Translations under genes and position numbers: made by a program | Origin: Cytobacillus citreus | GTDB lineage: Bacteria; Bacillota; Bacilli; Bacillales; Cytobacillaceae | Reading direction: 5' to 3' | Assembly: GCF_018343665.1 (NCBI RefSeq) | Contig: NZ_JAGYPM010000002.1 | Location: forward strand, 599,979 to 663,978 | Length of the DNA: 64,000 nucleotides | Notes under the pieces: model-generated | What the model was told of the DNA's origin: nothing | Database searches by the model: none | What the model saw: the letters and a program-made list of their open reading frames with translations, nothing else | Shown: positions 29,619 through 41,990 of the stretch, in pieces | How the letters are laid out: each line of letters opens with the position of its first letter | Numbering within the stretch: position 1 is the stretch's first letter

Positions 29619-29757
29619 TTAGTTCATCTCCTGGATCTTTTATCTAAAATTATTATCTGTTCTTGGTAAATAAAAAATTCATAAAGATTTTTGGTTATAT
29701 GAATAAATACATTAAGCAAAGTGTTCATTAGATATAGAATGTTTAGGAGGTTAAGAA

Positions 29758-29949
29758 ATGAGTAAAAAATGGATGGTTTATGATACTGCATCGGGAGAAA
29801 TCTGCTTCCACGGAACAAAAGAAAAAGCACAAAAAGATTATGATGATGCTAGTAAGGATTTGGAAAGCGGAGAGCTTTTAGGTGAGCATGAAGTTTATAT
29901 GTTCAGAGTTGAAAAAGTACAAACCATTACTAATTATCCAGAGGATTAA
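29758..29949 (+). CDS. Small island protein
   Basis: A 63-residue acidic protein (MSKKWMVYDTASGEICFHGT...) behind TAGGAGGTTAAG. The pattern (strand, strand, helix, C-terminal strand) resembles small phage accessory proteins; no named family recognised. Confidence 0.6.
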   Translation: MSKKWMVYDTASGEICFHGTKEKAQKDYDDASKDLESGELLGEHEVYMFRVEKVQTITNYPED

Positions 29950-30202
29950 TAAACAAAAGAGTAAGCGAAGTTCCTAAATAAAAAAGAGCCATACAGGCTC
30001 AAAAGTAAACTGGTGAACGAAAGGAAATCACTTCTATTTAGTCTATGCCTTTGATAATGAGAAGGATTGGGCTGAATGGTGTTGGCACAAGGCATTCTTG
30101 AGGCAGACTCCAACGTGATTACCTTGTCCAACAAAAATATTTTTTCCTAAAAAGTAAAATAAATTCATTAAGCAATAAGTAAATTAGGGGAGGGAGCTTG
30201 AA

Positions 30203-30370
30203 TTGAAATTAGGAGAACACCCTTGGAAGCTTTATGGTATTGTCTATGACGGAAATGGAAACGAAGTTCAGATATTTATTAATGCATTTTCCACCGAAAA
30301 AGAAGCGTTAGAATTTCCGATAAATAATGAGTTTCATGATAGATGGGTAGGAGTTGAGGAAGATTTTTAA
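30203..30370 (+). CDS. Small island protein
   Basis: TTG at 30203 behind GGGGAGGGAG opens a 55-residue frame (MKLGEHPWKLYGIVYDGNGN...). Its layout, with a tryptophan-rich start and acidic end (VGVEEDF), parallels the neighbour at 29758 and suggests a family of short accessory proteins. Confidence 0.5.
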   Translation: MKLGEHPWKLYGIVYDGNGNEVQIFINAFSTEKEALEFPINNEFHDRWVGVEEDF

Positions 30371-30413
30371 TTAACAAATTAAGCAAAAGTGTTAATTAGG
30401 GAGTGTGTTAATC

Positions 30414-30602
30414 ATGTTAAGAAAAGAGGATAGGGTTAGATTCAAGGAAGGGCTTGAACATATGAATCTCAAAGGAACGACTTGGGTATATAAATGCGAA
30501 TCTGATGAAATAGAAAGTAACGGACAAAAATGTGTCTATTTAAAAGGATTTAGCAAAATTATACCTGTTCATTTTTTGCAAAAGTTCAATGAAACAAAAT
30601 GA
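30414..30602 (+). CDS. Small island protein
   Basis: A 62-residue frame starting MLRKEDRVRFKEGLEHMNLK with AGGGAG upstream; SH3-like beta composition (RVRF, GTTWVYKC, CVYLKGFSKIIPV). Function unknown. Confidence 0.5.
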   Translation: MLRKEDRVRFKEGLEHMNLKGTTWVYKCESDEIESNGQKCVYLKGFSKIIPVHFLQKFNETK

Positions 30603-30635
30603 TAGGTCAGTATAGGAGTTTTGGGGGCTGTTCAA

Positions 30636-30662
30636 AAAAGAAAAAGCCACCTGACGGTGACT
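30636..30662 (-). terminator. Terminator of the secreted-protein gene
   Basis: On the minus strand, GTCACC-GTCA-GGTGGC is followed by TTTTTCTTTTTT directly after the stop of the gene ending at 30661. Confidence 0.7.
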
Positions 30663-31053
30663 ATTTCTTATTCACTAAGGAAAGTTTTGCTTTAGATGGT
30701 GTTTCGTACTTTAAATGACCTATATTACGACCGCCATACCCATCACTTTGTACCACATAAAAGCCACCACCAACATCATAAAGAGGAGCATATCCTTGTA
30801 TAGTTTTAGTACCATATACACGGTATTCTTCACCTGGTTTTAATTCGCGCACAGGGTCATAAGTTACAGGTCCTGAAGTGCCATCTTCTACTTTGAATAA
30901 AGTGGTTGATTTTAAGATTGTTACTTTCCCAATTTGTCCAGGTTTCAATTCGGTTTTCCCCCACATTACTTTTTGTGCAGAAGCGGCATCAGGAGAGAGC
31001 GTAAACCCGAATAACGCAAATAGAGCAACAAATAGGATGGATAGTTTTTTCAT
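30661..31053 (-). CDS. Secreted hypothetical protein with signal peptide
   Basis: Residues 1-26 form a clear signal peptide (MKKLSILFVALFALFGFTL, cleavage after ASA). The mature part is ~104 residues, beta-rich, with KTTLFKVEDG and a C-terminal GGGFYVVQSDGYGG, perhaps an SH3-like fold. Bacillus prophages often carry such small exported cargo. AAAGAGGTC precedes the ATG. Confidence 0.7.
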   Translation of the reverse strand: MKKLSILFVALFALFGFTLSPDAASAQKVMWGKTELKPGQIGKVTILKSTTLFKVEDGTSGPVTYDPVRELKPGEEYRVYGTKTIQGYAPLYDVGGGFYVVQSDGYGGRNIGHLKYETPSKAKLSLVNKK

Positions 31054-31209
31054 ATAAAGACCTCTTTCTTATAAGTATATGAAAATAATAACATTTTAGG
31101 GAAAGGGTTTCATTGGGTAATTTGTAGCATTATTTGTGGATAAATAAACAAAAGGTAGGATTTGTTTTTTTAAAAACTAAATGGAAACACTAAAATGAGG
31201 TGAAAATAA

Positions 31210-31644
31210 ATGATTAGACTTTATGCTTTTATAGTATTTTCCTTTTTAGTGTTAAGTTTAAATTATGTAACTTATGCAGAGTCTGAAAACAATTATAAAT
31301 ATATGGACAATAAGGAGAAACACTTTATTAGTGCAGAGGAGTTCTTTCGAAGCTATCCTGGTTATTCACAAAATATTGTGGCAGATATAATTTTACGGAA
31401 AAAAGTACTTTATAAAAATCTAGAAGATTTTATCAAATCAAATGTAACTAAACACTACTTTATAAATTTGTACAATGTATACGCTCATCCGCATACTGGA
31501 GTAAGCCCACACCGTCAAATATACTTCTATTGTGCTATATGGGACAATGACAAAACTCTTGAACATAAATACATTATTGTGGATGCCGAGACTGGTGAAT
31601 ACCTAGTTAGAGGTAGTGGAGTATCTTATGAACCTGTCGATTAA
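31210..31644 (+). CDS. Secreted hypothetical protein
   Basis: The 144-residue product begins with a signal peptide (MIRLYAFIVFSFLVLSLNYV, cleavage near TYA). The rest shows HFISAEEFFRSYPGY and DAETGEYLVRGSG, the latter like a PepSY-type or processing motif, but no family is certain. GAGGTGAAAATAA precedes the ATG. It is the last gene before the repeat array, and so the probable right limit of the island. Confidence 0.65.
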   Translation: MIRLYAFIVFSFLVLSLNYVTYAESENNYKYMDNKEKHFISAEEFFRSYPGYSQNIVADIILRKKVLYKNLEDFIKSNVTKHYFINLYNVYAHPHTGVSPHRQIYFYCAIWDNDKTLEHKYIIVDAETGEYLVRGSGVSYEPVD

Positions 31645-31749
31645 ATTTAAAAATGCTTCTGGTTAAATAAGGAAACACAAGATAGACTAAGTATAGAACA
31701 ATAATCATACTCGATAATTTTTTTGAATGGGGGAGAAAGAATGAAGGTC

Positions 31750-32066
31750 GGTCTCATAGAGGTTTCATGAGACCACCAAAGTCAAAAAATCGCCGAGAAG
31801 AGGTCTCATGGAGGTTTCATGAGAACCACCAAAGCCAAAAAATCGCTAAGAAGCGGTCTCATGAAGTTTTCATGCGACCACCAGAGTAAAAAAATCGCTA
31901 AGAAGAGGTCTCATAGAGGTTTCATGAGACCACCAAAGCCAAAAAATCGCTAAGAAGTGGTCTCATAGAGGGTTCATGAGACCAGCAAAGCCAAAAAATC
32001 GCCATGAAGCGGTCTCATAGAGGTTTCATGAGACCACCAAAACGAAGATATCTCCAAAAAGCGGTC
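31750..32066. repeat. 52-bp tandem array, six units plus partial, perfect 8-bp palindromes
   Basis: GGTC occurs at 31750, 31802, 31855, 31907, 31959, 32011 and 32063, each followed by GACC after 21 bp (one unit has a single inserted A), and GACC to the next GGTC is 31. In most units GGTCTCAT and ATGAGACC form a 25-bp palindrome with a 9-base centre. Linkers CACCAAAGCCAAAAAATCGC are conserved. The array lies between the island and rpoN. Confidence 0.92.
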
Positions 32067-32249
32067 TCATAAGACAACCTCACTTTACACAAAAGAGAGA
32101 AAGCTCAACCAAGATAAAAAAATAAAAATTTAGAAGAATGAACTGTCCTTTGTTTACCCAAAAGGCACTCCCACTTTCCTTAATGCCAATATCTTTCCAT
32201 TCAACATTCTACTGCGTTATTGTAAAATGGAGTGAAGGGGGGATGTATG

Positions 32250-33581
32250 ATGAATTTACAGGCTGGGTTATGGCAGCAGCAGACATTAAAGTTAACGATG
32301 ACTCAGGAGCTGACTCAGGCGATAGCCTTGCTGCAATACAATGCGCAGGAGCTCTCTGCATTCCTAGAAAATAAAGCTTTGGAAAATCCCTTACTACAAA
32401 TTGAATCCAATCATGTTCAGGCGATGGACCCCCGCTTTGATCGCGCAAAACCAGCGAAAAAAAAGATAGAAAAAGATAAGCAAAATTGGATCGAACAAAT
32501 CGGCAGGAATGAACTTTATCTAGAAGAGCACTTAAAGGCTCAGCTTGATTTTAATCTTCTTAATGCTGAAGGAGAAAAGGTATTTAACTATCTTATTGAT
32601 TGTTTGGATGAAAACGGTTACTTGCGAGTAGAGCTGGATGAAATCGCTATTCGCTTTCATATTTCGGAAGAAAAAGTCTTGCAAACTCTTAATCTATTAC
32701 AGGGATTAGAGCCTGCTGGTATTGGCGCTCGTAATTTGCATGAATGCATTCTTTTGCAGCTAAAGAGGCTAGAGAAAAGAAATCCCTTAGCTGAAGAAAT
32801 TATAGAGAATCATTTCGGTGCATTCGCAGAAAAAAAGTGGAGGGACACTACAAAAATTCTTGGGATTAAAATGTCTGATATTCAAGAGGTTTTTGACTTT
32901 GTTCAAACATTAAATCCAAGACCTGCTTCCTCTTTTCAGCACGAAAAATCGGCCTATATCATTCCAGATGTAGTCATTGATTGGGATGGAAATTCTTTTT
33001 TTGTCAGTGTTTTTGATGAAGCTTTACCAAAGATCAGCTTTAATAATGAATACTACAAACAATTTTCCTCCAATAAAGATAAACAGGTTAAACGCTTTTT
33101 ACAGGAAAATCAACAAGATTATTATTGGATTATGAGAAGCATAGAGCAGAGAAAAGAAACATTATCCAAGGTTTCTTTGAAAATTGTCGAAAAGCAGCAA
33201 GAATTTTTCATCAAAGGACCTTCATATTTAAGTCCGATGACGATGAAGGATATTGCCGATGAGGTGGAAATTCATGAATCAACGGTGAGCAGGGCTGTTC
33301 GAGAAAAATATGCTCAAACTCCTTTTGGCACTTTTGAATTGCGCTCTTTCTTTTCAAGCACGATTAAAACCACTTCTGATGAGAATACTTCATCAAAGCA
33401 AGTCAAGACGATCATAAGTAAAATGATTGAAGGAGAAAATAAGCAAAGGCCATTATCTGATCAAGAGATTGTACAATTGTTAAAAGAAAAGGAAGGGATG
33501 GTTGTTTCAAGGAGAACGATTGCGAAGTACCGCGATCAGCTTGGCATCCCATCATCTTCAAAAAGAAAAAGATACGATTGA
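32250..33581 (+). CDS. rpoN: RNA polymerase sigma-54 factor
   Basis: Sigma-54 (SigL in Bacillus) drives enhancer-dependent genes, e.g. for amino acid and sugar use. The 443-residue protein has the glutamine-rich activator region (QAGLWQQQTLKLTMTQELTQ), the core-binding domain, the HTH DEVEIHESTVSRAVREKYAQ and the RpoN box variant SRRTIAKYRDQLGI. The start at 32250 lies eight bases after a run of six G; ATG 32247 is an alternative. Confidence 0.95.
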   Translation: MNLQAGLWQQQTLKLTMTQELTQAIALLQYNAQELSAFLENKALENPLLQIESNHVQAMDPRFDRAKPAKKKIEKDKQNWIEQIGRNELYLEEHLKAQLDFNLLNAEGEKVFNYLIDCLDENGYLRVELDEIAIRFHISEEKVLQTLNLLQGLEPAGIGARNLHECILLQLKRLEKRNPLAEEIIENHFGAFAEKKWRDTTKILGIKMSDIQEVFDFVQTLNPRPASSFQHEKSAYIIPDVVIDWDGNSFFVSVFDEALPKISFNNEYYKQFSSNKDKQVKRFLQENQQDYYWIMRSIEQRKETLSKVSLKIVEKQQEFFIKGPSYLSPMTMKDIADEVEIHESTVSRAVREKYAQTPFGTFELRSFFSSTIKTTSDENTSSKQVKTIISKMIEGENKQRPLSDQEIVQLLKEKEGMVVSRRTIAKYRDQLGIPSSSKRKRYD

Positions 33582-33595
33582 AAAGGAGAATAACG

Positions 33596-33850
33596 GTGAA
33601 GCAAAGTACCCTTGTGCTTTATACACGGAACCGCTGTCCTTTATGTGATAAAGCCAAAAACATAATATTGGAATTACAAGAAGAGTGGGATTTTCTTTAT
33701 AAAGAAGCGGATATTGATCAAAGTGATGAACTGACTGAAAAATATGGACTAATGATTCCCGTTGTCGAAATTGATGGTGTGGAAGTCCAATATGGCCAGA
33801 TAGATAAACAATCGATTATAGAAGTGTTTTCAGAAAAAAGCAAAAGTTAA
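33596..33850 (+). CDS. Glutaredoxin-like protein
   Basis: The 84-residue protein has a thioredoxin fold with the CPLC redox pair in TRNRCPLCDKAKNIIL and cis-Pro IPVVEIDG. It belongs to the glutaredoxin-like DUF836 group; electron donor unknown. The start is GTG at 33596, eight bases after AAAGGAG, giving MKQSTLVLYT; an upstream ATG at 33578 overlaps rpoN. It is next to cggR, whose promoter starts four bases after its stop. Confidence 0.82.
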   Translation: MKQSTLVLYTRNRCPLCDKAKNIILELQEEWDFLYKEADIDQSDELTEKYGLMIPVVEIDGVEVQYGQIDKQSIIEVFSEKSKS

Positions 33851-33853
33851 AAG

Positions 33854-33882
33854 TTGAACTTCCAGATCACTCCTGTTAAAAT
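33854..33882 (+). promoter_or_regulatory. Promoter of the cggR-gapA glycolytic operon
   Basis: TTGAAC (33854-33859) and TAAAAT (33877-33882) are 17 bp apart. The CggR operator begins ~30 bases after the expected start site, consistent with repression by road-block. Confidence 0.75.
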
Positions 33883-33918
33883 GAAATTGAGGCAAGGGTG
33901 ATTTTTTTTATCTTAAGT

Positions 33919-33954
33919 GGGACATTATATGACTATGAGGGACAAAAAATGTCC
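33919..33954 (+). promoter_or_regulatory. CggR operator
   Basis: Two direct repeats of the form GGGAC-N6-TG(A/T)C occur: GGGACATTATATGAC and GGGACAAAAAATGTCC, joined by five bases. This matches the known tandem CggR operator in B. subtilis in both sequence and position (leader of cggR). Confidence 0.88.
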
Positions 33955-33980
33955 ACATCTATATATAAAGGAGCAAGAAA

Positions 33981-35003
33981 ATGTACTCACTCATCGATAT
34001 TCAAAAAAGATTATTGCCCGAATTGCTAGTTGTTATGCAAAAGCGCTATCAGATTCTACAATATATCGGCTTAATGGAACCGGTAGGGAGAAGGAGTCTT
34101 GCAGTAAGTCTTAACCTGACGGAAAGGGTCTTAAGAGGAGAAGTCGAGTTTCTGAAAAGCCAGAATCTAATCGTGATTTCAAGCCAAGGAATGAGCCTTA
34201 CTTCTGATGGAAAGGAGCTGCTGGATAAACTTGAGCATATGATGCGGGAAGTATCAGGAATAAATGAATTAGAAACTAAACTGCAAAGAAAGCTTGAGAT
34301 TCAGAAAATTATTGTTGTTTCAGGTGACAGCGATGAGTCTCCATGGGTAAAAAGTGAATTAGGAAGAGCTGCCGCGGAATTCATGAAATCATGTTTAAAT
34401 AGAGGAAATATTATTGCTGTAACGGGTGGATCGACAATGGCGGCTGTGGCAAATATGCTGTCCCCTGAGTTTGCGGATTATGAGTTGCAGTTTGTTCCTG
34501 CTAGAGGCGGAATTGGCGAGGATGTGAAAAATCAAGCAAACACCATTTGTGCAACCATGGCAGATCGTACAGCTTCAAAGCATAGAGTTCTTTATGTGCC
34601 TGATCAAGTAAGCGATGAAATGTACAGATCTATTATAAAAGAGCCTGAAATTAACGAGGTTCTTAGTTTAATTAAATCCGCAAGCATCGTTTTACATGGA
34701 ATTGGGGACGCTATGACAATGGCAAAACGCCGTAAAACAAGCGATCAAGAGATAGCTTTCATCCAAAATGGCAGAGCAGAAGGAGAAGCGTTTGGGTATT
34801 ATTTTAATGAAGCAGGAGAGGTCGTTCATAAAGTACAAACCATCGGATTACAGCTTCAGGACTTATCTAATATCCCGAATATCATTTCCGTTGCTGGAGG
34901 AAAATCAAAAGCAAAGGCTATTGCTGCTTATATGAATCAAGCGCCAAAATCGACCGTTCTTGTAACAGATGAGGGAGCAGCAACTGAATTGCTTAAGAAC
35001 TAA
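33981..35003 (+). CDS. cggR: Central glycolytic genes regulator
   Basis: CggR is a SorC-family repressor of the gapA operon, inactivated by fructose-1,6-bisphosphate. The 340-residue protein has an N-terminal winged helix (RRSLAVSLNLTERVLRGEVEFLKSQ) and a sugar-phosphate domain (IAVTGGSTMAAVANML, LHGIGDAMTMAKRR, VAGGKSKAKAIAAYM). AAAGGAGC precedes the ATG. It is autoregulated through the operator in its leader. Confidence 0.96.
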   Translation: MYSLIDIQKRLLPELLVVMQKRYQILQYIGLMEPVGRRSLAVSLNLTERVLRGEVEFLKSQNLIVISSQGMSLTSDGKELLDKLEHMMREVSGINELETKLQRKLEIQKIIVVSGDSDESPWVKSELGRAAAEFMKSCLNRGNIIAVTGGSTMAAVANMLSPEFADYELQFVPARGGIGEDVKNQANTICATMADRTASKHRVLYVPDQVSDEMYRSIIKEPEINEVLSLIKSASIVLHGIGDAMTMAKRRKTSDQEIAFIQNGRAEGEAFGYYFNEAGEVVHKVQTIGLQLQDLSNIPNIISVAGGKSKAKAIAAYMNQAPKSTVLVTDEGAATELLKN

Positions 35004-35046
35004 TACCTATAAGAAAATTTCATTAATAATAAATATAAATTAAAAT

Positions 35047-35302
35047 AATTGGCTGTGTTAAAGCTCAGTGTTGACAATGCTATTTGTTGTTGATTGGAGC
35101 GGAAGGCGCGAGACTCCTCGAAAATGCTAACGCATTTTCTTCGTGCGGTGATTATTCTGGGAAGCTTATTCAATGTCCTGCGGGAAATGCGAGTCAAAGG
35201 GTGACCCCACAGGAGCGATAGCGACGAGGAGGCTCCCCGACCGCCCGCGATCGCTAAGCGCCTGCAGCGGAAATCAACAGGGAAATATAACTTAGCCAAA
35301 TA
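35047..35302. repeat. MITE-like palindromic element in the cggR-gapA gap
   Basis: Outer ends ATTGGCTGTGTT and AACTTAGCCAAAT are imperfect inverted repeats; inner ends TGTTGATTGGAGCGGAAGGCGC (first part) and GCGCCTGCAGCGGAAATCAACA mirror each other. The body carries GAGACTCCT, CCCGCGATCGCTAAGCGC and CGACGAGGAGGCTC. It is GC-rich against its surroundings, non-coding, and would be transcribed between cggR and gapA. The type is widespread between genes in Bacillus genomes. Confidence 0.8.
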
Positions 35303-35307
35303 ATTAG

Positions 35308-36327
<1,020 letters not shown>

Positions 36328-36440
36328 GGGGAAATTGGATTTACCGATAGAAATGAAAACTTTCATTAATTAAAATGGCTAGAAAGTACTTAGACCTATT
36401 GGAAATTAGAACAATAAACGACTATAATGATAGAGGGTAA

Positions 36441-36473
36441 AAGGGGAGCGGGAATTCATCCCCTCTTCTTTTT
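36441..36473 (+). terminator. Terminator after gapA
   Basis: AGGGGA-N11-TCCCCT followed by CTTCTTTTT. It splits gapA from pgk and could let only part of the polymerases continue. Confidence 0.75.
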
Positions 36474-36581
36474 GGCTAAAAAAAGAAGGTTTAAATTTAT
36501 TAGCCAGCTAAAGTGGATGTGAAGTTTCGATAAAGTCTCTATTAAGGAGACCGCATAAGAGACTAAGCATTTACCGGAAGG

Positions 36582-36606
36582 ACTTGGAGAACGCCAAGTT
36601 TTTCTA
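36582..36606 (+). terminator. Second terminator-like hairpin between gapA and pgk
   Basis: ACTTGG-AGAACG-CCAAGT is followed by TTTTCT; placed 120 bases after the first terminator and just before dispersed element A copy 4. Confidence 0.55.
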
Positions 36607-36609
36607 AAA

Positions 36610-36830
36610 AAATAAGAAAATATAACTTTTCTCGAGTTTGAGAATTGTCTAGCTCCAGCGCCTACCCCCGACGTACAGGACGTACTAGTGTCGACAATGC
36701 GACAGGACGTCGCGCTTTTGTCGACCTCGAGGTCATAAGCCAGTCCGCCAAGAAAGTTAAAGAACAACTTTCCCGTCGGCCTGTCTTATGCTTGTCGGGG
36801 GTGAGCAAGGCGCTTGCGCTTTTCTTATTA
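36610..36830. repeat. Dispersed element A, copy 4
   Basis: The copy starts AAGAAAATATAACTTTTC and GTCTAGCTCCAGCGCCTACC, has GACGTACAGGACGTACTAG, TGTCGACAATGCGACAGGAC, GTCGACCTCGAGGTCATAAG, AAGAAAGTTAAAGAACAACT and ends GTGAGCAAGGCGCTTGCGC-TTTTC. It is located between gapA and pgk, and its prefix is shared with copy 5. Confidence 0.85.
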
Positions 36831-36946
36831 TAAACAATTTTTGCAGCAATTGTAGATGGTTGTCCATCGCATTTGCTTAAAAGAAATGATTCAACAGCTA
36901 TCAGATTAGTGCCAGTTACTAGCCAAAAATCAGGAGGGCCATTTCT

Positions 36947-38131
36947 ATGAACAAAAAAAGTGTGAAAGATGTAGAGTTAAAAGGGAAACGAGTTTTTTGC
37001 CGTGTTGACTTTAATGTGCCGATGGAAGATGGAAAAGTAACGGATGAAACTCGAATTCGTGCAGCAATTCCTACTATTACATATTTAATGGACCAAGGAG
37101 CTAAAGTTATTTTAGCAAGTCATTTAGGTCGTCCAAAGGGGAAGGTTGTCGAGGAATTACGTCTTACACCAGTTGCAGGGCGTTTATCCGAGCTTCTTGG
37201 CAAGGATGTGAAAAAAGCGGATGAAGCGTATGGCGATACAGTTAAAGCCATGATCGAAGAAATGGAGCAAGGGGATGTCCTTCTTCTAGAAAATGTTCGC
37301 TTCTATCCTGGTGAGGAAAAAAATGATTCAGATTTAGCGAAATCCTTTGCTGAATTAGCGGATATTTATGTAAATGATGCTTTCGGTGCAGCACACCGTG
37401 CACATGCTTCAACAGAAGGAATTGCGCATCATATCCCTGCTGTATCAGGACTATTAATGGAAAAGGAACTAGATGTACTTGGAAAAGCCCTTTCAAATCC
37501 AGAGCGCCCATTCACAGCGATCATTGGCGGTGCGAAAGTAAAGGATAAAATCGGCGTCATTGAAAATCTTCTTGAAAAAGTAGATAACTTAATTATTGGC
37601 GGCGGATTAGCTTATACATTTGTGAAAGCGAAAGGCTATGAAATTGGAAATTCTCTTTTAGAAGAGGATAAAATTGAATTAGCAAAATCCTTTATGGTGA
37701 AGGCTGAAGAAAAGGGCGTTAAATTTTATATGCCTGTTGATGCCGTTGTTGCTGAGGAATTTTCACAGCAAGCTAATTCTAAAACAGTTTCCATTGATGA
37801 GATTCCAGCTGAATGGATGGCCCTTGATATCGGTCCGAAAACAGCAGAGATTTATAGCGATGTTATCCAAAACTCCAAGCTTGTCATTTGGAATGGACCA
37901 ATGGGTGTGTTTGAATGGCAAAAGTTCGCTGGTGGAACGAGAGCAGTAGCGGAAAGCTTAGCAGAAGCAAATGATACATATTCTGTCATTGGCGGGGGAG
38001 ACTCTGCTGCAGCTGTTGAAAAATTCCATTTAGCAGATCGTATGAGTCATATTTCTACTGGCGGTGGAGCGTCATTAGAGTTTATGGAAGGAAAGACCTT
38101 ACCTGGTGTTGTTGCTTTAAATGATAAATAA
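36947..38131 (+). CDS. pgk: Phosphoglycerate kinase
   Basis: Pgk makes ATP from 1,3-bisphosphoglycerate. The 394-residue protein has [55 protein letters not shown] and the C-terminal [12 protein letters not shown] nucleotide site. AGGAGGGCC lies before the ATG. It continues the glycolytic operon towards tpiA. Confidence 0.97.
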   Translation: MNKKSVKDVELKGKRVFCRVDFNVPMEDGKVTDETRIRAAIPTITYLMDQGAKVILASHLGRPKGKVVEELRLTPVAGRLSELLGKDVKKADEAYGDTVKAMIEEMEQGDVLLLENVRFYPGEEKNDSDLAKSFAELADIYVNDAFGAAHRAHASTEGIAHHIPAVSGLLMEKELDVLGKALSNPERPFTAIIGGAKVKDKIGVIENLLEKVDNLIIGGGLAYTFVKAKGYEIGNSLLEEDKIELAKSFMVKAEEKGVKFYMPVDAVVAEEFSQQANSKTVSIDEIPAEWMALDIGPKTAEIYSDVIQNSKLVIWNGPMGVFEWQKFAGGTRAVAESLAEANDTYSVIGGGDSAAAVEKFHLADRMSHISTGGGASLEFMEGKTLPGVVALNDK

Positions 38132-38159
38132 GAAGCTTGAAAGGTTACTAAAATTTTAG

Positions 38160-40458
<2,299 letters not shown>

Positions 40459-40506
40459 TGTGCTGATTGAAAGCTTTAGTGATAGGCACTAAGTGGAAAT
40501 TGTTAA

Positions 40507-41847
<1,341 letters not shown>

Positions 41848-41853
41848 TATATT

Positions 41854-41885
41854 GGGTGACTGCCTTCGTAGCAGTCGCCCTTTTT
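41854..41885 (+). terminator. Terminator of the glycolytic operon
   Basis: GGGTGACTGC-CTTCGTA-GCAGTCGCCC followed by TTTTT, seven bases after the eno stop. Confidence 0.9.
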
Positions 41886-41889
41886 AATG

Positions 41890-41990
41890 GAAGTGGCCGA
41901 TATATTTGAAAAGTGACCGATATATTGTTGAAACTGACCGATATATTGGAAAAGTAGCCGATATATTAGCGAAAGTGACCGATATCCCCA
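41890..41990. repeat. Tandem array of ~20.5-bp units around (A/G)CCGATATAT
   Basis: The tetramers GGCC/GACC/AGCC that open each CCGATAT core lie at 41895, 41915, 41936, 41956 and 41977, i.e. alternate steps of 20 and 21 bp. The array overlaps the last codons of the minus-strand NERD gene, whose C-terminus GDIGHFR is encoded by it. Confidence 0.8.

Noticed and set aside
28460..32240. Right attachment site (copy of the tRNA-Arg 3' end)
   Set aside because: I looked for a match to TTCGATTCCTGCCGAGGGCG by eye and found none, so no attR is reported.
33887..33914. Alternative cggR promoter TTGAGG-16-TATCTT
   Set aside because: The TTGAAC-17-TAAAAT pair at 33854-33882 is closer to consensus and better placed relative to the CggR operator.
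35000..35299. 99-codon minus-strand frame between cggR and gapA
   Set aside because: It coincides with the MITE-like element and has no ribosome site or recognisable protein.
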